The notes under the pieces are model-generated. The model saw nothing but the letters and a program-made list of their open reading frames with translations, was not told the origin of the DNA and searched no databases. 32,091 bases of DNA from Bacteroidia bacterium (lineage in GTDB: Bacteria; Bacteroidota; Bacteroidia; Flavobacteriales_D; JAUILH01). Both the position numbers and the translations under genes were made by a program. How positions within the stretch are numbered: the first letter of the stretch is position 1; each line of letters begins with the position of its first letter. This document shows, one piece after another, positions 8,164-17,113 of this stretch. The stretch lies in contig JAUILH010000034.1 of assembly GCA_030433115.1 (NCBI GenBank), positions 1 through 32,091 on the forward strand, written 5' to 3'.

Positions 8164-9204
8164 CTAATTGTCGGACTTTACTAGTTTTTTGAACGAAACC
8201 TGATTATCACTATTCCTAATTGCGATAATGAAAATTCCAGCGGGTAATATTGATATGTCTATAGATTTCTGATTTGTCGCTAGCAGTTGTTGGCCGGATA
8301 TTGAACTAATTTCGATCGATAAAAAAGGTTGGTTTGTTATTATTTCAATCATCCCTTGTGCCGGATTTGGTACTATTTGAAAAGTCAGATCTGTGCTGGT
8401 AGTAATGCTTAAATTACATTCGGAGGGATCTTCTGAATATATCGCCCCCGGATCCTTACACCATCCGGTGTTACTCCCAATTTCGCAAGTTGGATAATTC
8501 ACGGTCTCATCATCAACAAGAATACATTCGAGATTCGGATTGTCAAATGCCCACATCCTTGTCATATTGGCGTTGTTTCCATTCCTCACATTCAATGTAA
8601 CCAGTTGCGGATTTCCTTTACCGGTAAAGTTCGTAATGGCAGGATTGTCTGAGATGTTCAATGCGCTTACCTGGTTGTCGGAACACCAAAAATGCTCCAA
8701 AAGCGAATTATTGCTCACATTCATCTCGGTCAATTGATTTCTACTTGTTCTAAAGATTCGCAATTCCGGATTTTGCGAAACATCCAACTGGGTTAATAAA
8801 TTATCCGAACTTGAAAGCCAGTCAAGATCTGGCAACATCGTAACATCGAGTGAACTCAAATTATTCTGATTGACCCAAAGTTCGGTTAAAAGGACATTTT
8901 GAGACAGATCAATTTCGTTGAGGTTGTTATCAAAACATAAAAGCTTTACTATGTTTTCAAAACTATCCAGGCCCTCCATTGAACTGATGTTCTGGTCCTG
9001 AACATGCAGTTCGGTTACGACTAATGCTTCGGCGAGTTGAATCTCTCCATCATTGTTGGTGTCAGCATCCTGAAGTCCTATAATTCCATTAATTATTGCC
9101 ACGGGTTCGTTGACAAGGGCATTTTTGAAATTGGCATCGGGGATGTTCACTATTTGTGCGGTGATCGTAATAGGAAACAGAAGTGCTAAAAATATGAGCT
9201 TCAT
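8164..9204 (-). CDS. Secreted leucine-rich-repeat protein with T9SS sorting domain
   Basis: The product (346 residues from this start) begins MKLIFLALLFPITITAQ, a signal peptide. It continues with a DxNxDGEI-like segment (DADTNNDGEIQLAEA) and about seven short leucine-rich repeats of the type LTELWVNQNNLSSLDV, common in Flavobacteriia. It ends with a type IX secretion sorting domain (FQIVPNPAQG ... IDISILPAGIFIIAI ... FKKLVKSDN). It is probably exported to the cell surface. The frame extends upstream to an ATG at 9270 that overlaps the oligopeptidase stop (TAATG), but this would put 22 hydrophilic residues before the signal peptide, so I prefer 9204. Translational coupling from 9270 remains possible. 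Confidence 0.8.
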   Translation of the reverse strand: MKLIFLALLFPITITAQIVNIPDANFKNALVNEPVAIINGIIGLQDADTNNDGEIQLAEALVVTELHVQDQNISSMEGLDSFENIVKLLCFDNNLNEIDLSQNVLLTELWVNQNNLSSLDVTMLPDLDWLSSSDNLLTQLDVSQNPELRIFRTSRNQLTEMNVSNNSLLEHFWCSDNQVSALNISDNPAITNFTGKGNPQLVTLNVRNGNNANMTRMWAFDNPNLECILVDDETVNYPTCEIGSNTGWCKDPGAIYSEDPSECNLSITTSTDLTFQIVPNPAQGMIEIITNQPFLSIEISSISGQQLLATNQKSIDISILPAGIFIIAIRNSDNQVSFKKLVKSDN

Positions 9205-9269
9205 TTTAGGTTGTTTACTTCGGGTTATATTTTTCGTTTCTGAATTCTTTAAAATCATTATTTCGACCA

Positions 9270-11396
9270 TTATTCCAATCTATCCAGTATGAAAGCCTGC
9301 CATTCGGCCTGTTCCAAAATTCCATCATCCCGGCCACTGGACCCTGAATGCCCAGCACCCATATTCATTCTAAGCAAAGTGAGTCCGCCCTTATCGCTTC
9401 GTTTGTCGCGTATCCGGGCCACCCATTTGGCAGGTTCCCAAAATGCAACCCGCGCATCGTTGATCCCCTGAATGGCCAGAATATCCGGATAGTCATATGC
9501 GCCGATATTCTCGTAGGGAGCAAATGACTTGATCGATCTGTAATATCGTTCTTCTGCCGGATTTCCGTACTCAGGATAATCAAGGGTTGTAACAGGGAGA
9601 TTAGGGTCCAGCAAGGAATTCAGGCAGTCGACAAATGGAACTTTTGCCACCACGACCTTAGCAAGATCGGGCCGCAGGTTTATCGCAGCGGCAACCAGAA
9701 GCCCACCCGAACTTCCTCCAACTAACGCAAGTTTGTCTGGAGAGGTATAACCAGCGTCAAAAAGACCTTCAGCCGCTGCTACAAAATCACTGAAAGTAAT
9801 TACCGAATGTTCCAGTTTTCCTGCATCATGCCATCGCTTTCCATAGTACCCTCCACCCCTGGGATGGGCAATTGCAATCGTATATCCTCGCTCAATTAAA
9901 CTTGCGTACTCTTTGAATACATGATGCCCGGGTTCCATGATCACTCCAATCGCTCCATACCCTGTCAGTATCGCCGGGGTACTACCATCTGTAGGTGCAT
10001 TTTTCGGTCGAATATAGGTCAACGGTATCCTGGTTCCATCACTTGCCATTCCGAAGATAACACCCGCTTCATAATTTTCGACCTCATAAGCAGGCTTTCG
10101 TTGCAATACAGTTGTGAGCGTTCTGGTGTTGGGATTATACCTGTGAACTGAAAATGGAGATAGCGGTCCGGAGGTAATCAGCCCTATGTCCTCCCTGTCG
10201 TATTCCGGGCCCAGGTGAAAACTGGTGAAGCCGGGACTGGGGTTTGCTGGAACAATATGTTCATCGCTGCCATCGTGACGTGTGACGCGTACCACTCGCT
10301 GACCATCTCGTCGCTCTTCAAATACAAGCCAGTCTCGAATCACAGCGAAGGTCCGAATTTGAACACCCGGTTTTTCGGGAACCATCACTTCCCACGGTTC
10401 TGCTTTCTCAGTTATTGCTTTTCTTCTTACAAGCTGACCGTCACGGGCTCCATCGGCATCATTGACAGCGACAAACCAACCACCGTGTTCATCAGTTCGG
10501 ATGTGTTCGATTTCGGTGACCCGTACATTATCATTGAAGCTAACGATCTCAATCGGTTTGGATCCTGGATCGGATGCATCGATCACCTGGATACGTGACG
10601 CATCATCTGCCATGGAGTGAATGAAGATCCAATCGCCGGATCGACTTGTAAGTATTTCAACCCAGAATCTGCCATCGCTCTCCCGGAATAGCAATTCATC
10701 TGTGTTTGAGTCGCTACCCAGACGGTGTTTCCAAACCTCACTTGAGCGTTGGGTCTTATCCGGTCGTGTATAATATAATGCGGAACCGTCCCGACTCCAG
10801 GCTAGTGCGTATGCCGAAACCTCCTCCGGTTGAACTATACGATCGAAAGAACCATCCAGGGCACGAATTCTCAGTGTGGCCAGGTCGTCACCATTGGTAT
10901 TTTCGAGATAGGCCACCAGGCTTCCGTCCGGACTTACCATGTGATGTGTTACATCGTAGTATTCATGATCTTCAGCAAGCTGATTGATATCGAGAACAAT
11001 TTCCTCTTTTCCTTCGGCTATAGATTTTCTGAGGTACACCGGATAGTCCATTGAAGCGTCTTCACGATCATAATATTCATAGTTACCGTCAGGTTCGGGT
11101 GGAAACTCTTCACTTTCAGGAACCTTTGATCTGATCTCTTCATAAAGCTGATCCCGCAACGCTGATGTGCTTGCGAGAATTGCATCTGTATAGGCATTTT
11201 CATGCTCGAGGTGGGAAATTACAACCGAGTCGTTTCGATCGTGCATCCAACTGTACGGATCGACTCGCGTATCACCAAATAGGGTAGTCTCCACGGGCTT
11301 TTTTTCTGCATGTGGAGGAGATGGTGTATTATTGCTACATGAAATACCTAATAGTAGGATTACCATTAAGCCATAGCTTTCGAAAGATCTAAACAT
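9270..11396 (-). CDS. ptrB: Oligopeptidase B-type S9 serine peptidase with lipoprotein signal
   Basis: The 708-residue product is a full-length prolyl oligopeptidase-family (S9A) enzyme closest in pattern to oligopeptidase B. A seven-bladed propeller region (about 60-430) is followed by an alpha/beta-hydrolase domain with nucleophile S563 in GGSSGG, D647 in GINDARV and H683 in GAGHSG. Oligopeptidase B cuts short peptides after Arg or Lys. The N-terminus VILLLGISCSNN is lipobox-like, so the enzyme is probably a periplasm-facing lipoprotein, whereas the classic enzyme is cytosolic. The gene looks more GC-rich than its neighbours. It probably forms a two-gene unit with the downstream T9SS protein. 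Confidence 0.88.
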   Translation of the reverse strand: MFRSFESYGLMVILLLGISCSNNTPSPPHAEKKPVETTLFGDTRVDPYSWMHDRNDSVVISHLEHENAYTDAILASTSALRDQLYEEIRSKVPESEEFPPEPDGNYEYYDREDASMDYPVYLRKSIAEGKEEIVLDINQLAEDHEYYDVTHHMVSPDGSLVAYLENTNGDDLATLRIRALDGSFDRIVQPEEVSAYALAWSRDGSALYYTRPDKTQRSSEVWKHRLGSDSNTDELLFRESDGRFWVEILTSRSGDWIFIHSMADDASRIQVIDASDPGSKPIEIVSFNDNVRVTEIEHIRTDEHGGWFVAVNDADGARDGQLVRRKAITEKAEPWEVMVPEKPGVQIRTFAVIRDWLVFEERRDGQRVVRVTRHDGSDEHIVPANPSPGFTSFHLGPEYDREDIGLITSGPLSPFSVHRYNPNTRTLTTVLQRKPAYEVENYEAGVIFGMASDGTRIPLTYIRPKNAPTDGSTPAILTGYGAIGVIMEPGHHVFKEYASLIERGYTIAIAHPRGGGYYGKRWHDAGKLEHSVITFSDFVAAAEGLFDAGYTSPDKLALVGGSSGGLLVAAAINLRPDLAKVVVAKVPFVDCLNSLLDPNLPVTTLDYPEYGNPAEERYYRSIKSFAPYENIGAYDYPDILAIQGINDARVAFWEPAKWVARIRDKRSDKGGLTLLRMNMGAGHSGSSGRDDGILEQAEWQAFILDRLE

Positions 11397-11498
11397 AGGG
11401 TTACTTTACTATACTAAAACATCTGCCACTTTACTCCCGCTCTTATAGCAAGATTCCGGAAATTGAAATACTTCCTGTTCAGGCAGGGGAATCAAGGC

Positions 11499-11539
11499 TA
11501 GCGTACTGGTTGTCAGTTAAAGATACATTTTTTAGAGAC
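11499..11539 (-). promoter_or_regulatory. Upstream element with -7-like box, oligopeptidase gene
   Basis: TATCTTTA is read on the minus strand at 11525-11518, about 120 nt before the oligopeptidase ATG. The flanks repeat those at 8056-8094: TAGCG, ACTGGTT, AGTTAAAGATAC, poly-T, GAGAC. The rest of the 250-nt gap holds no gene I can support. Confidence 0.45.
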
Positions 11540-11646
11540 TTCGTAATTCCCTATTTAAAAATATAAATATGAAAGGTTAAAGACTTTGAAGTAGATTTTT
11601 TTTCAGTAAAGAATTATAAATAAACCCTATATACTATTCTTGTTCA

Positions 11647-12171
11647 TCAATCCTTTGCATTATATGTTGCACTACCGAATTTATAATATTCTCCGTTGTT
11701 CAAGATAAAATCCTCAACAGCAATTGTATGATCACCTGAATAGCTATAAATGGTTTTTCCCATTTCTGTCTCCTCATTTCCCCAAAGAATAGTCATTTCA
11801 TGCTCATTCACAGAGCCATTTAGCGGAAAGGTCACACCTCGGCTGTCAAACCAGTTTCCAATCACAGTCGTGTCATTCACTATTTTATAAAATGCTGTTG
11901 CCTTAAAGACTATGCTTTCATTACCAGCTGATTTTCGTTTGTTATGAAATTCCAGCTTCATGAACTTATTATTCAGCACTCTTTGCCATTCCATCGAAAA
12001 TGTTGCTTCCTTCCTCATTAATATACCCGAACCTTCCCAATTGTTTTCAAGAAGAGCCTTTATAATCGCAAATTCCTTCTGTTTATCATCCTTGTTGGTA
12101 TTCTGCGCATTCAGACTGAAGGACACAACGATCAAAACTATTATTGATATGTACTTTTGCATATTATTCAT
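11647..12171 (-). CDS. Secreted protein, possibly a lipocalin/DUF1579-like fold
   Basis: From the ATG at 12171 the product has 174 residues and starts MNNMQKYISIIVLIVVSFSLNAQ, a signal peptide; a second ATG 9 nt later would also serve. An ATG frame opens further upstream at 12225, but its extra residues (MNQYTVQALNHCG...) precede the signal peptide and are unlikely to be translated. The mature part (NNWEGSGIL ... SMEWQRVLNNKFMKLEF ... TVIGNWFDSRG) alternates polar and hydrophobic residues as in beta-barrel ligand-binding proteins of the DUF1579 type, but this resemblance is by eye only. It stands alone between intergenic gaps. Confidence 0.65.
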   Translation of the reverse strand: MNNMQKYISIIVLIVVSFSLNAQNTNKDDKQKEFAIIKALLENNWEGSGILMRKEATFSMEWQRVLNNKFMKLEFHNKRKSAGNESIVFKATAFYKIVNDTTVIGNWFDSRGVTFPLNGSVNEHEMTILWGNEETEMGKTIYSYSGDHTIAVEDFILNNGEYYKFGSATYNAKD

Positions 12172-12253
12172 GATTTGATTTTCAACACCGCAATGGTTCA
12201 AGGCTTGAACTGTGTATTGATTCAAGTTTTTATAAAACTACTGAATTCTGAGT

Positions 12254-13144
12254 TCAATTGCGTTGCAAGTTGTTCGATATGAGAATATCATAGCTGGACA
12301 CTACTTCGAAATCAGGGTTAAACTCCAACAACGTATCCAGTACCCATTTATGATTATCGCCAACAATGATCACAAATCGGTCGTTGCCGTGATCATTAAA
12401 GGACATTAAATTGGCCATCATTCTGATGTTTCTTTGATACCACCGGCCGAGCCAATCCGGACCCATCCAGCTTTTTTGGATACCCGCCCTGGTTTCATAA
12501 GCATGCATTCGCTGGGCGTTCCATTTCTGGGCTTCGGGTGAATTTCTCTTCAGAATATTGTCGTACAGACTCAGGTTGGCGTACCTTTTTTCATTTTCAT
12601 TGAATGAGTCCATTATTATGTCGACGTGCCGATTTACAAAAGCGCTGTCTTTGGCAACCTCTTCTCCAAATTTTTCCCAGGTGAAACCATCCAGTGAGCC
12701 GATAAACTCAGTTTGGTCATCAAAAAGGTAAATCTTTTCGTGCCCCATTCTTTTTGCTAACCTGAAGCCTAATTGGAAGGTTTCATTCTCCAGGGTATCG
12801 ATCACCTGGTCGTTCAGAATATACTTTTGAAATAGGCTTTGAAATATGGAATCATATTGAGGCTCTTTTTCGATCACCACTTTGGTAGGCTTGAATTCGG
12901 CAAGCCTGGAAACGATTTTGCTGATATGTTCCTGGTTCTTACCCGACAATTCGTCGTAGTGTTCTTCCTGTCTGAAATGATAAGTGCCCACTACCATTAC
13001 CAGTGACTTTGGTATCGAATCAAATCTGGTGTACACCGAGGTGTCCTCCTGGATTTTAACAGGATCCTGCACATCTATTGGTTGACGGTTGTCACCACAG
13101 GACAAGAACAAGAGGGTAAGAGCTGCTATTATTGTTGCCTTCAT
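12254..13144 (-). CDS. DUF5694-like lipoprotein
   Basis: I start this gene at the ATG at 13144, giving 296 residues beginning MKATIIAALTLLFLSCGDN, a lipoprotein signal with Cys at position 16. The frame stays open to 13252, but that start would overlap the upstream protease gene and add 36 non-signal residues. The mature protein has VMVVGTYHF, KVVIEKEPQYDS and a later IIVGDNHKWVLDTL, which match the DUF5694 group, related by pattern to TraB/GumN-type putative peptidases with GxxH and ExxxH-like residues. Enzymatic function is not established. It follows the CPBP gene by 77 nt and may be co-transcribed with it. Confidence 0.72.
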   Translation of the reverse strand: MKATIIAALTLLFLSCGDNRQPIDVQDPVKIQEDTSVYTRFDSIPKSLVMVVGTYHFRQEEHYDELSGKNQEHISKIVSRLAEFKPTKVVIEKEPQYDSIFQSLFQKYILNDQVIDTLENETFQLGFRLAKRMGHEKIYLFDDQTEFIGSLDGFTWEKFGEEVAKDSAFVNRHVDIIMDSFNENEKRYANLSLYDNILKRNSPEAQKWNAQRMHAYETRAGIQKSWMGPDWLGRWYQRNIRMMANLMSFNDHGNDRFVIIVGDNHKWVLDTLLEFNPDFEVVSSYDILISNNLQRN

Positions 13145-13221
13145 ATTGTAGAATTTAACCAAACGACATCCTGTAAGATCCCTTTTGTGGTTACTGAAGC
13201 TGTCGGGCGACTTGAATTTAA

Positions 13222-14076
13222 CTATAATTTTTCCTTGATCGCTTTTCGCCAAAAGTATATTCCGAAAACACCAGTAACGATCGCGAACATAATTCCATTC
13301 TCACCCAGCCAATGTTCCGATCCCTCGGTCTCAGTTGATATTTCGGGTAATATTTTCTGAATATAAACATTGCTAACTGCATGAAATATAACTGCTGGCC
13401 ATAGACTACTGGATTTAAAAGTATAGTAGGTCAGAATAAATGAAATGGAGATAATTACTATAAAGAATGTAATGAATTCCAGGAGCACATCATTACTGTA
13501 GTATACCAATAGCGGCCAATGCCAGGCAGCCCAAACAATTCCGCTAAAGACCGAAACCCCCGTAAATGGAAGCACCTTCTTCAATTCATATATAAAAAAT
13601 CCTCTCCACCCGATTTCTTCACCCAGCGTAGTTGCCATAGCTCTGATAACACCTACAGTCCCTAATAAGAGAATACCAATGATCGTTATCGAAGTTGTGT
13701 TTAAAGTACCAATTCCTGTTAAGCCAATTTCTTTGCCCCAATTTGTTATAACTTCTTCATCAGCGAGGCTTGCAAGCCCGAATATCCAGATTAGTATATA
13801 GGTGACTATGCCGTAAAGCGCTGGAATAAAGTAAGAAAGGCGGATATATTTCCGATTTCCCCAACTCCAATTCAGGGATGAAATTTTGCGGCCTTTTATC
13901 TTCAGCGTGATAAACGCGGCTATCGCTGGACACCACATTATTGCTCCGACATATATTCTTGAAGGAAATAAATTGACAATGGCATAATGGAAAGGTGAAG
14001 TAAGTGCGATCACGAGTACCAGAAACAAAACTATTGTCTTCCAGGCCTCTCTTTTTTCTGATAATTCTTTTGACAT
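13222..14076 (-). CDS. CPBP family intramembrane metalloprotease
   Basis: The 284-residue product has about seven to eight membrane segments and the CPBP (Abi/CAAX prenyl protease-like) motifs: LGEEIGWRGF with E153, E154 and R158, then WAAWHWP with H186, and FHAVSN with H232. These are the catalytic and metal-binding residues of Rce1-like intramembrane proteases. In bacteria such proteins take part in peptide maturation or self-immunity, but no bacteriocin-like gene is seen nearby. It is transcribed divergently from the DUF4013 gene, with 157 nt between the two starts. Confidence 0.88.
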   Translation of the reverse strand: MSKELSEKREAWKTIVLFLVLVIALTSPFHYAIVNLFPSRIYVGAIMWCPAIAAFITLKIKGRKISSLNWSWGNRKYIRLSYFIPALYGIVTYILIWIFGLASLADEEVITNWGKEIGLTGIGTLNTTSITIIGILLLGTVGVIRAMATTLGEEIGWRGFFIYELKKVLPFTGVSVFSGIVWAAWHWPLLVYYSNDVLLEFITFFIVIISISFILTYYTFKSSSLWPAVIFHAVSNVYIQKILPEISTETEGSEHWLGENGIMFAIVTGVFGIYFWRKAIKEKL

Positions 14077-14233
14077 CTACAGTTTATTGATCTATTTAAA
14101 GAAGACGAAAGGGGTGGTGGGTTTGTTACATAGTGTCTGTCATATTGCCCGATGAAATTTAAAGACGCCCGGATAATGTTCAGCAACAAAAAAGGAACTC
14201 TGAAAATATGCATGTATTAATTACTTTTGGCGA

Positions 14234-14866
14234 ATGGCAGAAGAAATAGACCTGAGAACAAAGCTTTCCTTTAGAAATGCGATCATGTTTCCCATTCAGA
14301 ACAAGTCGGGCATACATGATATCCTGATCGGTGGAATTCTGCTTTGCGTACCGTTTTTTGGCTGGATCCTGAATATGGGTCACAGAATAGCTTATGTTCG
14401 AAAAATGCAGAACGGAAAGAAACCATTTCCTAGTTGGTCTAACTGGCGACAACTATTCTATGATGGCGGAATAACATTTGTCGGTATGCTCTTTTACCTG
14501 CTGCCGGGATCGATCTTTCTCACGCTGGGATATCTGTATTCATTTTGGTTCTTTTACTTGATTGGCGGCGTTTTATTCGCATTTGGGGTGGTTGTCATAC
14601 CTGGCTATATGACCCATTATTGCTGGAATAAAAGTGTTGGTGAGATATTTCGTCCGGGACTTGTTGTAAAAAGGGTATTCAGAATGGGACAACATTACTG
14701 GAAGGCCTGGTCTATTGTAATTCCAACCATGCTGTTGTCTTTTCTGGGCCTGCTGATATTTGGCATCGGTTTTCTGTTTACTAGTGTATGGTTCTGGCAA
14801 ACGGCGGGTTATAGCTTTGCAAATGCTTTTACCAATTTTTATCTTCGGAAAGGATCTGGTGAGTAA
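14234..14866 (+). CDS. DUF4013 domain membrane protein
   Basis: This is the only clear plus-strand gene. The 210-residue product opens with a soluble stretch (AEEIDLRTKLSFRNAIMFP), followed by hydrophobic segments and GHRIAYVRKMQNGKKPFPSW, the characteristic loop of DUF4013 proteins. Further membrane segments follow (ITFVGMLFYLLPGSIFLTLGYL and two more). Function is unknown; DUF4013 proteins are bacterial and archaeal multi-pass membrane proteins. The ATG at 14234 lies divergent from the CPBP gene, and its stop faces the end of the S46 peptidase gene across a 41-nt gap. Confidence 0.8.
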   Translation: MAEEIDLRTKLSFRNAIMFPIQNKSGIHDILIGGILLCVPFFGWILNMGHRIAYVRKMQNGKKPFPSWSNWRQLFYDGGITFVGMLFYLLPGSIFLTLGYLYSFWFFYLIGGVLFAFGVVVIPGYMTHYCWNKSVGEIFRPGLVVKRVFRMGQHYWKAWSIVIPTMLLSFLGLLIFGIGFLFTSVWFWQTAGYSFANAFTNFYLRKGSGE

Positions 14867-14886
14867 CAGTGGAATATATCTGTTTT

Positions 14887-14908
14887 TTTGATCAGATTTA
14901 AACGTAGC
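14887..14908. terminator. Weak hairpin between convergent genes
   Basis: Between the converging ends of the DUF4013 and S46 peptidase genes, ATCTG and CAGAT can pair around a T-rich loop. The stem is only 5 bp, so a terminator role is tentative. Confidence 0.25.
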
Positions 14909-16995
14909 TACTTTTTGGGATGAACTAACTTCATTTCCCTGATCAGGTGATCTGCTTCGGCATATTTATCGATGATGAACAATACGTATCGAAGGTCGAC
15001 CATTATGTTTCTGCAGATTTCCGGATCGTAGTAAATATCACTCATGGTACCTTCCCACACGCGGTCGAAATTTAAGCCAACCAGATTGCCTTCGGCATCA
15101 ATGGCGGGACTTCCGGAATTTCCACCGGTGGTGTGATTGGTTCCGAGGAAGCAAATGGGCAACTTACCGTTTTTATCTGCATAATTTCCGTAATCCTTGT
15201 TTTCGTATAACCGGCGTAATTTTTCAGGAACATCAAATTCGTAATCACCGGGAACATATTTTTCAATCACCCCATCCAGGTAGGTCACCGGGTTATAATA
15301 AACAGCATCTCTGGGGGAATAGCCATTTACTTTGCCATAGGTAACCCTCATGGTTCTGTTTGCGTCCGGGAAATAGCGCTCGTTAGGCATTATCTCCATC
15401 AGGGCTTTCATGTATTGAGTCTGAAGGGCGCCGATCTCGGTACTGAGCCTTTGGTATTCCGGCTCTACATTTTGATAATACTCGATCACCATAGGTTTGG
15501 CATACCGATATGCCGGATCATTGTTCAGCCTGGTGATAACCTCGTTCATTTCCCCATCTAAAACAGCAAGGGCCTTGTCAAGATCCACAAAAGCGGTAGT
15601 CTCATAGATCGATGCATCTACATTGTCTGTGAACATGGGCATAACATTGTTAAAAACCCCTTTATCCACTTTAACACTGTAGTTCTTATGTATTGATCTT
15701 ATCTGACTGATTGTGTTCTCTCTTGCCTTATTAAAAGCGGCCTCTCCTTTCTGAGACGCCAGTTCCATCTGTGCTAACCTCAGCATTATCTTCATGAGCT
15801 CATTGGTGACCAAGAAGACCTGGCTGAAACTGTTTCGCTTTAGGTTGGTATCCTCAAATTCAGAATATAGCTTATCAAACTGAGGGAGGATATTTCCGTA
15901 TTCAGCTGCTTTTCCCTGTTTGTTCAATTCCTTTGTAAATTCGGCTTCAAAGTTCTTTTTAATCTCGATAGCCCCACTTTTTTCGATCCCCAGATTCTCG
16001 CCGATCCATTTCTTCCAGGAGTTTGCGATCCTTGCTTGCTTGGATGCGTATTGAATTCTCACCAGGTCATCTTCCATCATATTGGCATTTATCACTTCCA
16101 GTGCTGCTTCCCGCATGGCAATGTTCAATGGATTGATTTTTTGGGTGATCTGTTCGATCGCAACTGCTGGTAAATACTCGTTGGTTCGCCCAGGGAAGCC
16201 AAATACCATGGTAAAATCACCTTCCTCAACACCATCCAAGGAAATAGGCAGGAAGTGCTTTGGTTTATATGGCCTGTTATCTTCGCTATACTTAGCCGGC
16301 CTGTTATTTTTATCGGCATAGATCCTGAAAAGTGAAAAATCCCCGGTATGCCTCGGCCAAACCCAGTTGTCCGTATCGCTTCCAAACTTGCCTATGCTCA
16401 CAGGTGGGGCGCCAACCAACCTTATATCCTCAAATCGTTCCGTAATAAACAGAAAGTACTGATTTCCCTGGTAAAAAGGTCTTATCCTGAAATCCTGCCA
16501 TTCTTCTTTGCGTATTGTTTTCTCAAAGGCATATTTGTTCTTGTCGATCCGGGATTGTTTTTCCCTTGGGCTCATAGCGTCGGTGATGCCTTTTAACATG
16601 ACTTCGGTGACGTCTTCGATGCGAACAATGAATTCGACATACAGACCATTATTTGGAATTTCCTCTTTGAGGCTTTTAGCCCAAAAACCATTTGTTATAT
16701 AATCGTTTTCCAAAGAGGAATGAGACTGGATCTGACTGTAACCGCAGTGGTGATTAGTAAGCAATAGTCCTTGATCGGAAATGACCTCTGAGGTACAGCC
16801 ACCGTTAAAATGGCCAATGGCATCCTTGAGGCTGGAACTATTGACGTTGTAGATGTCACTAGCACTGAGTTTACTGCCTAAATTTCTCATTTCTCCTTCA
16901 TTCATGCCTTCCAGAAGCGATGGAATCCACATACCACCTTGTTGGGCATTCAGTTGAAAAAGAACCAGAAGAAAGATTAGCTTAATGAATCGCAT
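14908..16995 (-). CDS. dpp11: S46 dipeptidyl-peptidase, DPP11 type (Asp/Glu-specific)
   Basis: The 695-residue product has a signal peptide (MRFIKLIFLLVLFQLNAQ) and the S46 layout: GMWIPSLLEG at the mature start, catalytic His in LLTNHHCGY (81-86), and the nucleophile S627 in GGNSGSP. DPP7 and DPP11 differ at the residue 18 positions after the serine: Gly in DPP7 and Arg in DPP11. Here it is R645 (NFDRVWEG), so this enzyme should release dipeptides with acidic P1 residues in the periplasm. Length fits the family. Its products (X-Asp, X-Glu dipeptides) could feed the acidic-residue operon at 2.5-8.0 kb, though that link is inferred. A TATCTTTA sequence lies 24-31 nt before the ATG. Confidence 0.92.
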   Translation of the reverse strand: MRFIKLIFLLVLFQLNAQQGGMWIPSLLEGMNEGEMRNLGSKLSASDIYNVNSSSLKDAIGHFNGGCTSEVISDQGLLLTNHHCGYSQIQSHSSLENDYITNGFWAKSLKEEIPNNGLYVEFIVRIEDVTEVMLKGITDAMSPREKQSRIDKNKYAFEKTIRKEEWQDFRIRPFYQGNQYFLFITERFEDIRLVGAPPVSIGKFGSDTDNWVWPRHTGDFSLFRIYADKNNRPAKYSEDNRPYKPKHFLPISLDGVEEGDFTMVFGFPGRTNEYLPAVAIEQITQKINPLNIAMREAALEVINANMMEDDLVRIQYASKQARIANSWKKWIGENLGIEKSGAIEIKKNFEAEFTKELNKQGKAAEYGNILPQFDKLYSEFEDTNLKRNSFSQVFLVTNELMKIMLRLAQMELASQKGEAAFNKARENTISQIRSIHKNYSVKVDKGVFNNVMPMFTDNVDASIYETTAFVDLDKALAVLDGEMNEVITRLNNDPAYRYAKPMVIEYYQNVEPEYQRLSTEIGALQTQYMKALMEIMPNERYFPDANRTMRVTYGKVNGYSPRDAVYYNPVTYLDGVIEKYVPGDYEFDVPEKLRRLYENKDYGNYADKNGKLPICFLGTNHTTGGNSGSPAIDAEGNLVGLNFDRVWEGTMSDIYYDPEICRNIMVDLRYVLFIIDKYAEADHLIREMKLVHPKK

Positions 16996-17113
16996 GCATA
17001 AGAATTTTAGTGAAAGCCTAAAGATAACAAAGGCTGTTTTTATGATATAATTTTGGATGAATAAAATTCGCAGAGACTGTGGTTTGATTGGGGATGATCG
17101 ACTAGAGCTTTCG

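Noticed and set aside
10215..10598. 127-codon plus-strand frame opposite the oligopeptidase gene
   Set aside because: It is an antisense shadow of a well-conserved enzyme, without any supporting motif.
12197..12209. TTCAAGGCTTGAA dyad upstream of the secreted protein gene at 11647-12171
   Set aside because: The dyad is short, with a central mismatch and no neighbouring promoter box; too little to call an operator.
13145..13252. Longer start for the DUF5694-like lipoprotein
   Set aside because: It would overlap the CPBP gene and place 36 residues before a clear lipoprotein signal peptide.
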